Shown: in pieces, positions 6,933 to 16,272 of the stretch
How positions within the stretch are numbered: the first letter of the stretch is position 1
Layout of the letters: every line of letters begins with the position of its first letter
NCBI GenBank assembly: GCA_963795825.1
Contig: CAWCIW010000001.1
Span: forward strand, 310,001 to 374,000
Length of the DNA: 64,000 nucleotides
Origin: BOG-908 sp963795825
GTDB taxonomy: Bacteria > Pseudomonadota > Alphaproteobacteria > Acetobacterales > Acetobacteraceae
Reading direction: 5' to 3'
Program-made: the position numbers and the translations under genes
The notes under the pieces: model-generated
Told to the model about the DNA's origin: nothing
Database searches by the model: none
The model's input: only the letters and a program-made list of their open reading frames with translations

Positions 6933-8432
6933 GTGAAAGTCGGCCGCCTCTTCGGGCGTGATACCGCCATTGCCGGTAGCGTTTTCCTCGATCAGGCGGA
7001 CGGCGTGGCCGTGCTGGACGCCGCCGGCATCGTTCTGCGCGCCAATCCGCGCTTCACCGAGCTGACCGGTGCCGCCGAGGGCGCGTCCGCCTGGTCCACG
7101 CTGCCGAAACAGACCGCCAACCTGCAAGGCAAGCTGCGCGAGGCGCAGCAGGAGCAGATCACCGTGGTGCGCATAGCGGCAGGCGTGCGCCGTTCGCTCC
7201 GGCTCAACCTGCTGCCCGTGCCGCCCTCCGGCGCGCTGCTGCGGGTAAGCGACATCACCCGCGAATGCGATATTGAGGAGCAGCTCGGCCAGGCCCAGCG
7301 GCTGCAGGCGGTGGGCGAACTCGCCGGCGGCATCGCGCATGATTTCAACAACCTGCTCACCGCCATCATCGGCGCCACCGAGGATCTGCAGGCGCGCGCC
7401 GGGGACCGGTTGGACGATGCGGCCGATCTGGAGATGGTGCGCGCGAGCGCCGATCGCGGTGCCGCCCTGGTGCGCCAATTGCTCGCGTTCAGCCGCCAGC
7501 AGACGCTGCAACCGCGCGTCCTGGCGCTCAACGACGCCGTGCGCGGCTGCGCCCAGTTGCTGAACCGCCTGCTCGGCGCCGGGGTGAAACTGGAGCTGGA
7601 GCTGGAAGAGCCGGGCCGCCAGATCAAGATCGACCCCACCCAGCTCGATCAGGTGCTGATGAACCTGGCCGTGAACGCCGGCAACGCGATGGCCGGCGGC
7701 GGCTGCCTGCGCATCTCCACCGGGCACGACCTGAAACTCAGCCCCGAGCCGCTGGGCGGCGACATCGTGCCGCCCGGCCGCTACGCGCGGCTCAGCGTGG
7801 CGGATACCGGCACCGGCATCCCGCCGGACGTGCTGCCGCGCATCTTCGAGCCGTTCTTCACCACCCGCCGCGATGCCGGCGGGACCGGGCTCGGCCTGTC
7901 CACCGTGCACGGCATCGTGCGCCAGTCCGGCGGCTACATGGCGGTGCACAGCACGCTGGGCAAAGGCACGCGTTTCGACATCCTGCTGCCCCGCCACGAG
8001 GAATCCGCCGTCTGGCAGCCGACGCCGGTGGTGCTCGCGCAGCCGGCGTCGCGCGCGCGCATCAGCCGCACGCTGCTGCTGGTCGACGATGAAGCGCCGG
8101 TGCGCCGGCTGGCCGAGCGCGTGCTGCTGCGCGCCGGCTGGCAGGTGGTGGCCGCCACATGCGCGGAAGATGCGCTGGAGCTGGTCGATGCCGGCGGGCT
8201 GCGCAACGCGCTGGCCTGCGTGATCTCGGATGTGCAGATGCCTGGGCTGGACGGGCCGGCGCTGGTGCGCAACCTGCGCGAGAGCCAGGCGGGGCTGCCG
8301 GCGATCCTGATGTCGGGGTATGCGGACGCTTCTTTGCGGCGCGATCTGCAGGCGGCCGATATACGGTTTTTGCCTAAGCCGTTCGGAATGGCGGAGCTTA
8401 CGGGGGCTTTGCGGGAATTGCTGGCGGCGTGA
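6933..8432 (+). CDS. cckA: CckA-like hybrid sensor histidine kinase
   Basis: 499 residues. An N-terminal PAS-like region (about 15-115) is followed by a HisKA helix with the phosphoacceptor His136 in AGGIAHDFNN. The ATPase domain has an N box (NLAVNAGNAM, about 245-255) and G boxes (DTGTGIP, then GGTGLGLSTVHGI). The C-terminal receiver domain (about 380-499) has the acidic pair VDDE, phosphoacceptor Asp433 in SDVQMPG, and KPF near the end. This layout matches CckA, the kinase that feeds the ChpT-CtrA relay controlling motility in alphaproteobacteria, but lacks the usual N-terminal membrane helices, so it may be soluble. Start is GTG at 6933. It lies 94 bases after flhB. Confidence 0.8.
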   Translation: MKVGRLFGRDTAIAGSVFLDQADGVAVLDAAGIVLRANPRFTELTGAAEGASAWSTLPKQTANLQGKLREAQQEQITVVRIAAGVRRSLRLNLLPVPPSGALLRVSDITRECDIEEQLGQAQRLQAVGELAGGIAHDFNNLLTAIIGATEDLQARAGDRLDDAADLEMVRASADRGAALVRQLLAFSRQQTLQPRVLALNDAVRGCAQLLNRLLGAGVKLELELEEPGRQIKIDPTQLDQVLMNLAVNAGNAMAGGGCLRISTGHDLKLSPEPLGGDIVPPGRYARLSVADTGTGIPPDVLPRIFEPFFTTRRDAGGTGLGLSTVHGIVRQSGGYMAVHSTLGKGTRFDILLPRHEESAVWQPTPVVLAQPASRARISRTLLLVDDEAPVRRLAERVLLRAGWQVVAATCAEDALELVDAGGLRNALACVISDVQMPGLDGPALVRNLRESQAGLPAILMSGYADASLRRDLQAADIRFLPKPFGMAELTGALRELLAA

Positions 8433-8435
8433 GAT

Positions 8436-8508
8436 TGGGCAAGGCAAGGTCTTCTTTTCTGAAGAAAAGAAGCAAAAGACTTTTGCTCCCTGTCGGGGTT
8501 CGTTTTGG
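8436..8508 (+). repeat. Nested palindromic element 3 (left half, short-form core)
   Basis: Head CTTCTTTTCTGAAGAAAAGAAG starts a few bases behind the kinase stop codon and is followed by CAAAAGACTTTTGCTCCCTGTCGGGG. No right half is present within 100 bases. Confidence 0.7.
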
Positions 8509-8649
8509 ATGCACCCGACGTGGTATGTTTTGCTGCTGATCGCTGGATCGCGTTCTGGCACGCAATCGCCTGCATCGGACGCGCGGCTGTTTCTGCAGGC
8601 GCATCTACTTGGAAATCATACCAACCCGCGTTCGAACTGACCCATCGGC

Positions 8650-8850
8650 AGTAAGCAAGAAAGCAGTCCTTTTTCGAGAAAAAGGACCAAAAAGCTTTTA
8701 TCCCGACGCTGGCACGACATGCTGGCTTTTTACTGCAGCCGTATCGACTGGCAGAACGAAGGTAAGCTGCGGGGCAGGCGTCGGAGCAAAAGCTTTTTGG
8801 TCCTTTTTCTCGAAAAAGGACTGCTTCCCTTCTTGCCTGAATAGGTCAGC
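8650..8850. repeat. Nested palindromic element 4 (long form)
   Basis: Both heads are of the GGA type (TCCTTTTTCGAGAAAAAGGA and its complement). The right arm is GGGGCAGGCGTCGG; the left arm is slightly degenerate (CCGACGCTGGC). The centre carries TGCAGCCGTATCGACTGGCAGA. Confidence 0.75.
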
Positions 8851-8957
8851 TTTTATCAGAATCGGTAACACACCAGGCTTTCATGCAGGTTCGAGACAGA
8901 AGTTTTTGGTCCTGCTTTTAGCAAAAACGATAACTTGCTGCCCCGATCAGGCAGACC

Positions 8958-10060
8958 TCACTTGAGTATAATCTCCACCCGGCGGTTCTGCGGCTCGCGC
9001 ACGCCCTGGGCCGTCTGCACCAGCGGATTGCTTTCGCCGAACCCGTGTATGCTGATCGCGCCGCGGGCCACGCCGTCGCGCACCAGCTCGGCCTGCACGC
9101 TTTGCGCACGCCGCACCGAGAGGCGCTGGTTGTAGGCGGCGGTGCCGGACAGGTCGGTATAGCCGTTCACCTCGATGCGCGTCGTCTGCACATGGGTGGA
9201 CGCTTGCGCCGCTTCGGCCACGATCTGGCGCGCGCGCGCGGTAAGGTCGGCGCGGTCCCAATCGAAAAATACCAGATAGGTGCGCGAAGGTTCCGGCGCG
9301 GGCGCGGCGGATTGCGCGGCTGCGGCTTGCGCAGCCGCGGGCGCGGGCGGCGGGCTGCCGAACGCGTAGCGCAAGCCGATCACGGCTTCATGGTTGAGGA
9401 TGTTGCCGAACGTTGCGCGATAGGTCAGCGTTTGACCGTTGCGCACAACCGTATCGGTCTTTGTGCCGTTACCGCGATCGAACGGCTCGGGATCGATCAT
9501 GCCGATAAAGCGGTATTCCGCTGTCAGCGAAAGCCCAGGAATGAATAGCGGCAGGCTGACGCCCGCAATGCCCTGATAGCCGAACTTGGTCTTCGTCTCT
9601 GGCGGGAGGCCCCGGCTGGCAACGTTGCGTCTGGCTGGAGTTGATGTAGTCGAGATCCAGCGCCTGGGCACCGGCGCCCGCGCCAAGATAGGGCGTGACC
9701 GGCAGGTTGAGATCGAAGTCGTAGATCGCATCGAGAAAGCCGCCATATTGCTGCTCGTGTCCGCCGGCGCGTTCAGGATATGGCAGTCTTCACGCCGCGG
9801 ATGTGGTCGTATGCGTAATCGCCGTTCAGCTCGAGCCGAAACCCGTTTCCAAGGCCGTAACCAACGCCCGCAAACCCGGCCGCGCCGGTGTCGAACGTGT
9901 AATCCCGTCTCGTCGGTCCGTATCCCTCATAGGGTTTTACGGTTTGGTTCTCCAGGAAGTCGGCGCCCCCGCCGATGTCCACGTAAGGACCGGAAACCGG
10001 CGCCGCGGCCGCGGCCGGTAAGGTGACCAGCGATGCGAGGAGAACGTGACGGAATTTCAT
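8958..10060 (-). pseudogene. Outer-membrane beta-barrel/OmpA-domain protein, frame-disrupted
   Basis: Reading leftward, a signal peptide (MKFRHVLLASLVTLPAAAAA) leads into barrel strands (PYVDIGGGADFLE, GFAGVGYGLGNGFRLELNGDYAYD). The frame breaks near 9785; the homologous middle (GGFLDAIYDFDLNLPVTPYLG) is in a second frame. It breaks again near 9600-9640 into a third frame holding the last barrel strands, an Ala/Pro linker and a C-terminal OmpA peptidoglycan-binding domain (FFDWDRADLT, then GYTDLSGTAAYNQRLSVRRA and RRVEIIL). The joined product would be about 367 residues, normal for alphaproteobacterial OmpA porins that tether the outer membrane to peptidoglycan. Either the gene is decaying or two bases are miscalled. 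Confidence 0.75.
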
Positions 10061-10396
10061 GGCTTGCTCTGCCGCTTGTTGCCGCCTGAACATTCCCCAA
10101 AATGGGCCGCTCCGCGAGTGCGCCATTACGCCAACTGATGCTTTGCAGCACCAGTGTGCTTGGCGGGCAACAGAGGTCTATCCGGCGAACCTTGGATGCC
10201 CAGCGGCACCGTGATCTTGCCTGCCCGAATAGCCAGGGTTTGGTGCTGGTGAACAAAGCCCGGCTTGCCACGGCAACCAAAGCGGTCGCGTTCCGCTCTT
10301 TTTGCCCCGCTGAGGTGCAAAGCCCTCCGCAACCCGCTATAGCGAGCACTATGACATCGCACTCCGCCACCACCACCACCGCCCCGCATCGTCGAT
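10061..10396. other. Divergent upstream region, no gene seen
   Basis: This 336-base gap between the leftward porin gene and the rightward amidohydrolase gene should hold both promoters. I see no convincing -35/-10 pair, no palindromic element and no credible reading frame. Confidence 0.4.
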
Positions 10397-11239
10397 ATGC
10401 GGCTGCGCCCACCTTTCCTCCACCCCTTCTTCGGCGCCCAACCCAACTCGCCCGAATTCGACACGGTGCGCTGGGTGAACAAGCGCGTCGGCTCGCGCGA
10501 CATCGACCACTTCACCCGATATCCAACCCTGCCGGACATCGTCGCGGGCATGGACGAAGCCGGCATCGAACTCGGCGTCGTCGTCGGCCGCAGCACGCCC
10601 ACGGTGCGCATCGCCAACGACACGATCGCCGACCTCGCCGCGCACGCCAACGCGCGACTGATCGGCGTGGCCTCCGTCGATCCCGTCGAACTCGGCGCGG
10701 ACGCCGCCGTGGCGGAAGCCCGCCGCGCAATATCGCAGCTCGGCCTGCGCGCGCTGAACCTGGATGCCGGCTTCTACGCCAGGCCGCTGCGCGCCGACGA
10801 CGATCTCCTGCTACCCCTCTACGAAGCCTGCGCCGCCCTCGATGTTCCGGCATTCGTCATGTCCGGACCGACCACGCCGGACCTCGCCTTCAACGATCCG
10901 CTGGCCGTCGATACCGTCGCGCGGATGTTCCCGAAACTCCGCATTGTGTGCTGCCACGGCTTCTATCCGAATATCGACGCGATGATCGGCGTGGCGTTCC
11001 GCAACGAGAACGTGTTCGTCTCGCCGGATATGTATCTCTTCGCCCCGGGTGGCATCCGCTATGCCGATGCGGCGCGCGGCTTCCTGCGCGACCAATTGGT
11101 GTTCGGATCGTCGTTTCCGTTCCGGCCTATGCGGCAGAGCGTTGCGGATTTTGTGGCTTTGGGGCTGGAGGAGGAGCTGGTGGCGCGTGTGCTGGGGGGG
11201 AACGCTTTGCGGATATTTGCCAAGCAAGAAAGCAAGTAG
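10397..11239 (+). CDS. Amidohydrolase-family protein (TIM-barrel, COG2159 type)
   Basis: 280 residues with the general pattern of amidohydrolase family 2: an early helical region with MDEAGIELGVVVGR, AHANARLIGVASVDP, GLRALNLDAGFYARPL, then LRIVCCHGFYPNIDAMIGVA and a final FGSSFPFRPM segment, where the barrel normally carries a metal- or substrate-binding residue. The usual HxH motif near the N terminus is not evident, so enzymatic activity and substrate are uncertain. The last residues (AKQESK) and stop codon are encoded by the outer edge of palindromic element 5, so the original C terminus may have been replaced. Confidence 0.75.
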   Translation: MRLRPPFLHPFFGAQPNSPEFDTVRWVNKRVGSRDIDHFTRYPTLPDIVAGMDEAGIELGVVVGRSTPTVRIANDTIADLAAHANARLIGVASVDPVELGADAAVAEARRAISQLGLRALNLDAGFYARPLRADDDLLLPLYEACAALDVPAFVMSGPTTPDLAFNDPLAVDTVARMFPKLRIVCCHGFYPNIDAMIGVAFRNENVFVSPDMYLFAPGGIRYADAARGFLRDQLVFGSSFPFRPMRQSVADFVALGLEEELVARVLGGNALRIFAKQESK

Positions 11240-11430
11240 TCCTTTTTCGAGAAAAAGGACCAAAAAGCTTTTATCCTGACGCCTGCAGCAACGCTTCGGT
11301 TTCGTTCAAGGGCGCCCGCACTGGCATCAGATGCAAGCGCGGGCGCCCGAGAATAAAACACCCGCGCCAATGCAGTCGTCACAGCAAAAGCTTTTTGCTT
11401 CTTTTTCTCGAAAAAGAAGGCCTTCCTTAC
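11217..11430. repeat. Nested palindromic element 5 (long form) between convergent genes
   Basis: Left head TCCTTTTTCGAGAAAAAGGA and arm GACGCCTGCA; the right side has CGTCACAGCAAAAGC and head CTTCTTTTTCTCGAAAAAGAAG. The left edge contributes the stop codon of the amidohydrolase gene, the right edge (CCTTACTTATC) the stop codon of the pseudouridine synthase gene. The position suits a bidirectional terminator. Confidence 0.8.
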
Positions 11431-12200
11431 TTATCCGGCAACTGCTCCCGCAACACCTTCGGCGGAACCTCCGCGATCTCCCCCCGATCCAGATTGCCCA
11501 ATTGAAACGGCCCATAAGCAATCCGGATCAACCGCGTAACGCTCAAATTCAGATGCCCCATCACCTTGCGTATCTCCCGGTTCCGCCCCTCCCGCAACGA
11601 CACCGTCAGCCACGCATTCGTCCCCTTGCGACTGTCCAGCCCCGCCTCGATGCCCGCGTAACGCACCCCGTCGATCACCAGGCCGCGCGCCAGATCGGCC
11701 AGGCGCTGCGGCTCGATATCGCCATGCACGCGCGCGCGGTAGCGGCGTATCCAGCCATTGCCCGGCAGCTCGAGCTGGCGCGCCAGCGCCCCGTCATTGG
11801 TCAGCAGCAGCAGCCCCTCGCTGTTCAGGTCCAGCCGGCCCACGCTCACCACCCGCGGCATCAACTCCGGCATTTTCTGGAACACCGTGGGCCGGCCTTC
11901 GGGATCGCGATGGGTGGTCATCAGCCCGTCCGGCTTGTGGTAGCGCCACAGCCGGGCGCGTGACGGCGCATCCACCACCACGCCGGCCGCCTGCACGATG
12001 TCGCCGGAAGCCACGAACGTCGCCGGATGGGTCACCGGCTTGCCGTTCAACGTCACCCTGCCGGCGGCGATCAGCTTTTCTGCATCCCGCCGGCTGGCCA
12101 CGCCGGCGCGCGCCAGCCACTTGGCGATGCGGTCGCCTTCGCGCCCGGCCGGCGCCTCCGCTTCGGGATCGCCGGAGATCTCGCCTGGATCGTCGCTCAT
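11427..12200 (-). CDS. rluB: 23S rRNA pseudouridine synthase, RluB/RsuA family
   Basis: 257 residues. An N-terminal S4 RNA-binding domain (DRIAKWLARAGVASRRDAEKLIAAGRV) is followed by the RsuA-type catalytic domain. That domain contains the active-site aspartate in VGRLDLNSEGLLLLTNDG and the tail EGRNREIRKVMGHLNLSVTRLIR. It converts a uridine in large-subunit rRNA to pseudouridine. The ATG at 12200 overlaps the stop of the C26 peptidase gene (ATGA), so the two are probably co-transcribed. Its first half is also present as a second, damaged copy at 12877-13350. Confidence 0.9.
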   Translation of the reverse strand: MSDDPGEISGDPEAEAPAGREGDRIAKWLARAGVASRRDAEKLIAAGRVTLNGKPVTHPATFVASGDIVQAAGVVVDAPSRARLWRYHKPDGLMTTHRDPEGRPTVFQKMPELMPRVVSVGRLDLNSEGLLLLTNDGALARQLELPGNGWIRRYRARVHGDIEPQRLADLARGLVIDGVRYAGIEAGLDSRKGTNAWLTVSLREGRNREIRKVMGHLNLSVTRLIRIAYGPFQLGNLDRGEIAEVPPKVLREQLPDK

Positions 12201-12876
12201 GACGCGGCCCGCACGAAGGCGGCGAAGATCAGCGCGTCCCCGCCATCGATCAGGAACTCCGGGTGCCACTGCACGCCCAGGCAGAATCGCCGGCCCGGGT
12301 CCTCCACGCCCTCGATCACGCCGTCGGCCGCCAGCGCGTTCACCACGCCGCGCGGCCCGGCCTGCAGCACCGCCTGGTGGTGCGAGGAGTTCACCTCCAT
12401 CGTGTCGCGCCCGACGATCCGGTGCAGCAGCGTGCCCGGCAGCACGCGCACCGCGTGGCCGGCCTGGTCGCGCGGGTTCGGCTGCTCGTGCGCCAGAGGG
12501 TCGGCCACGCTGTCCGGAATATGCTGGATCAGCGTGCCGCCCAACGCCACCGCCAGCAATTGCTCGCCGCCGCAAATGCCCAGCACCGGCATGTCGCGCG
12601 CCAGCGCCCCCTCGAGCAGCGCGCGCTCCGCCTGCGTGCGGCCGGCTTTCAGCGACACGGTGGGGTGCGCATCCGCCGCGCCGTACAGCGCCGGGTCCAC
12701 GTCGAACGCGCCGCCGGTGACGACCAGCGCGTCGATCGCGTCCAGCATGTCGGCCGCCAGCTCGGCATGGTGGGGCAACGCCACCGGCACGCCGCCGGCC
12801 TCGGCCACGGCGGCCGCGTAGTTGGTGCGCAGGGCATACCAGGGATACAGGGAGTAGCCGCCTGGCTGCTCGAAAT
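11717..12876 (-). repeat. Tandem duplication, unit A (intact copy)
   Basis: About 1.16 kb covering the N-terminal two thirds of the pseudouridine synthase gene and nearly all of the C26 peptidase gene. It is repeated head-to-tail at 12877-14036. The internal joint near 12868-12880 fuses rluB sequence (ATCGCCATGCAC) to peptidase sequence (GGCTGCTCG), with a short homology (GCTCG, ATCG) shared by both ends. Confidence 0.8.
12197..12876 (-). CDS. Peptidase C26 / gamma-glutamyl-GABA hydrolase-like class I glutamine amidotransferase (start displaced)
   Basis: The conserved body is intact: nucleophile elbow LGICGGEQLLAVALGG, then NSSHHQAV, and the catalytic His and Glu in GVQWHPEFL. PuuD-type enzymes hydrolyse gamma-glutamyl amides such as gamma-glutamyl-GABA. 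The native N terminus (MSRSRKPLVGVT) is missing: at 12876 the sequence runs in frame into a partial rluB copy, producing an open frame that continues to 13456. This hybrid arises from the tandem duplication; the normal start is preserved in copy B at 14076. Whether anything is translated here depends on an internal start. Confidence 0.7.
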
Positions 12877-14036
<1,160 letters not shown>

Positions 14037-14147
14037 CGAGAGTCACGCCGACGAGCGGCTTGCGGGAGCGGGACATGCGCGCAGTGCTACCGGGCGGAGG
14101 CGTTTCTGGACAGCGATAATGCCGCGCCACGGCCCCGTGCCACGCCG

Positions 14148-14583
14148 ATGCAGCTCGCGCTCGATGCGGCGCGGGATGCAGCGCTGCGCGGCGAGGTGCC
14201 GGTGGGCGCCGTGGTGCTGGCGCCGGACGGCCGCGTTCTGGCGCGTGGCCGGCAACGCCACCGAAGCCACCCACGACGCCAGCGCGCATGCCGAATTGCT
14301 GGCGATGCGCGCGGCCGCTTCCGGGCTGGGCCGCACGCGGTTGGTCGGCTGCGATCTGTGGGTGACGCTGGAGCCTTGCGCCATGTGCGCGGCCGCCGCG
14401 GTGCATTTCCGGATGCGGCGGGTGGTGTTCGGCGCTTACGACCCGAAGGGCGGCGGGGTGGAGCATGGGGCGCGGGTGTTGTCGGCGCCGGGGTGTTTGC
14501 ATGTGCCGGAGGTGACGGGAGGGGTGCGGGAGGGGGAGTGCGGGGCGGTTCTGCGGGGGTTTTTTGCGGGGCTCAGGAAGTGA
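14148..14583 (+). pseudogene. tadA: tRNA adenosine deaminase TadA, one frame break
   Basis: TadA converts A34 to inosine in tRNA-Arg(ACG) and is essential in most bacteria. The sequence starts MQLALDAARDAALRGEVPVGAVVL, then shifts frame near 14240-14250 (VLAR to VAGNATEATHDASAHAE). The zinc-binding residues are all present: HAE in SAHAELLAM and PCAMC in LEPCAMCAAAAVHFRM. The length is one base more than a multiple of three, so a single inserted base explains the break. Because the gene is normally essential, a sequencing error is the simpler reading. It is divergent from the C26 peptidase gene, 71 bases away. Confidence 0.8.
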
Positions 14584-14606
14584 GGGAAGAGTGGCCGCAC
14601 AACCAG

Positions 14607-14752
14607 ATAGATAAGAAAGCAAGCAGTCCTTTTTTGAAAAAAAGGACCAAAAAGCTTTTGGAGGTGCTGTCGCGGCCTTTTCCGGATGCGGCGCGGCAGC
14701 GGAGTCAAAAGTTTTTTGCGTCCCTTGCTCAAAAACGGACTGTTTGCCTCGC
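14607..14752. repeat. Nested palindromic element 6 (degenerate)
   Basis: The left head has T7/A7 runs (TCCTTTTTTGAAAAAAAGGA) directly after tadA. The right side is eroded (GCGTCCCTTGCTCAAAAACGGAC). The arms are variant (GGTGCTGTCGCGG). Confidence 0.65.
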
Positions 14753-14884
14753 GTATCGCGTTGCACGCGGATGCTCTTGAACCACACGACAACGGAGACC
14801 ACAACCCCGCTCCTGGTCCGCGGCGACCGCGTAGAGCGCGACCTCGACTGGCGAACCGACTTCGTCCCATAACGCATCCCGACA

Positions 14885-14951
14885 GAACACTCGCCGACAG
14901 GGAGCAAAAGCTTTTTGCTTCTTTTTCTCGAAAAAGAAGGCCTTGCCTAGA
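14885..14951 (-). repeat. Nested palindromic element 7 (right half, short-form core)
   Basis: CCGACAGGGAGCAAAAGC followed by head CTTCTTTTTCTCGAAAAAGAAG, ending at the stop codon of the leftward esterase gene. A weak left arm (ATCCCGACAG) lies 13 bases away. Confidence 0.65.
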
Positions 14952-14953
14952 CC

Positions 14954-15961
14954 TTACCGAACCGCAGCCCCTATCCAACCCCGGAAATACCGAAACGCCA
15001 GACTATCCGTCCCAGCCCCATTCCCCACCAAAGCCGCCGCAGAAAAATGCGTATAATCCAGAAACACCGGCAACACCGCAGCCGGCTCCTGCGCATTCGT
15101 AAGCAGCCCCGCGCTCGTCACGAAATGCCCGTTGCCACAGGGCTCCGCCGCCGCCACCGCCTGGATCGCCGCCGTCACACCCGCCTTCGCGGTTTGCGCG
15201 TTTGCCTCTTCGGTCGGGTCGGCGAAGAAACCCGTCAGGTAGCTGTCGGCCATCCTGCCCATCAGCAGCGGAAACCCGCAGCCGAGATCGCGGCGCAGCT
15301 GCGCCATCACGCCGGTCAGTTGCGCGTGGAATGTCGCCACATCCGGCATCAGGCCCGCCAGGCGCAGCGGCGCCGCCGATCCCACGGAGCCGATCGTCGC
15401 GGTATCGTCCTCGCCCTGCTGCCAGAGGAACGCCGTCACATGGCTGTTCGGCAGTGCGGCCAGCGCCAGTTTCGTGCGGTTGATCATGTCGAGATAGAAG
15501 AACGACAGATCGCCGGCATATTGCCGCGTGACCAGATTCCACGCGAGCACCGAGGTGCCGGAGCGCGCCGCCGGCACGATCACCACGCAGGTGTTGTGGC
15601 TGGCCTGGCTGGCGGCGACGTACTGGCTGAACGCGTAGGCGAAGCCGATGCGCGCGGGGTTCTGCAAATCGGTGATCTGCGTGTCGTTGTCGAGCGGTTC
15701 GCTCGCCTGCACCACGGCGAATTGCGGCGCGGCGATATAGGTCTGCGTATCCGGCGCGCCGGCGATGTAGGTGCGCACGACCTGGAAGATGCGCGGCGCG
15801 GTGGTGGTATGCGGGTAGCTCCAGGTGCCGGTCAGGCCACGCCCCACCGCGTTCGACTGGCCGGCGACGATCACGATGTCGTATCCCGCGCAGGTGGCGA
15901 AAGCCGGGCGGGCGAGGCAGGCCAGCAGCAGGGCGGCTGCGGCGAGGCGAGGCTTCGGCAT
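14954..15961 (-). CDS. Secreted SASA/DUF303-family carbohydrate esterase
   Basis: 335 residues from ATG 15961, chosen because it gives a clean signal peptide (MPKPRLAAAALLLACLARPAFA); an in-frame ATG five codons upstream is possible. The mature protein carries the SGNH/SASA catalytic serine motif IVAGQSNAVG, the WQQGEDD block in the middle (oxyanion and substrate residues), and DYTHFSAAA with the catalytic histidine near the C terminus. The family deacetylates acetylated sugars such as acetyl-xylan or sialic acid. It is probably periplasmic or exported. It ends against palindromic element 7. Confidence 0.85.
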   Translation of the reverse strand: MPKPRLAAAALLLACLARPAFATCAGYDIVIVAGQSNAVGRGLTGTWSYPHTTTAPRIFQVVRTYIAGAPDTQTYIAAPQFAVVQASEPLDNDTQITDLQNPARIGFAYAFSQYVAASQASHNTCVVIVPAARSGTSVLAWNLVTRQYAGDLSFFYLDMINRTKLALAALPNSHVTAFLWQQGEDDTATIGSVGSAAPLRLAGLMPDVATFHAQLTGVMAQLRRDLGCGFPLLMGRMADSYLTGFFADPTEEANAQTAKAGVTAAIQAVAAAEPCGNGHFVTSAGLLTNAQEPAAVLPVFLDYTHFSAAALVGNGAGTDSLAFRYFRGWIGAAVR

Positions 15962-16272
15962 GGATCGGTCCTGCATTCGGGCAGGCGAGGATCGCGGCAG
16001 CTTGCGCCGCCGGATCGAAGCCGAGCCGCCGTGGGTGGGGTGGGAAGAGCCGCGCGCATCGCCCGCGCCGCAGCGCAGCAGGCGCGTCGGAAACTGCCCG
16101 CGGCAGCCGCGTAGTTCAACCGCCCGGCCCGGTTATTTGCGTGACACAGTATCGGTTGGCGCGGTTTTGCGGGAATGATCTCGTGATCCTGCCCGTTCCC
16201 ACCCAGGGCACGCGGCGCCAAGCCCGGCCCGCACGCCTTTCGTCGCACCACCACCCTCCCTATCTTCGCCGG

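Larger units (their letters stand above)
8433..8957. other. Intergenic stretch with two palindromic elements
   Basis: The 525-base convergent gap between the hybrid kinase and the OmpA-type gene contains a half element directly after the kinase stop (8436-8508) and a long-form element (8650-8850). Bases 8510-8650 and 8850-8957 show no gene. A diverged fragment resembling an extra right head (TTTTTGGTCCTGCTTTTAGC) lies near 8905-8930. Confidence 0.55.
14584..14953. other. Intergenic stretch with two elements and one tiny open frame
   Basis: The gap between tadA and the convergent esterase gene has a degenerate element (14607-14752) and a right half element (14885-14951). Between them a 33-codon frame starts at ATG 14771 and ends TAA at 14872 (MLLNHTTTETTTPLLVRGDRV...), with no strong ribosome-binding site and no match I recognise. 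I do not call it as a gene. Confidence 0.45.

Noticed and set aside
8436..8508. Flagellar sigma-54 promoter (TGGCAC-N5-TTGC) searched near flagellar genes
   Set aside because: No convincing match was found upstream of flgB, fliO or the CckA-like gene.
14771..14872. 33-codon open frame between two palindromic elements
   Set aside because: No ribosome-binding site, no similarity recognised, and it lies in a repeat-rich gap.
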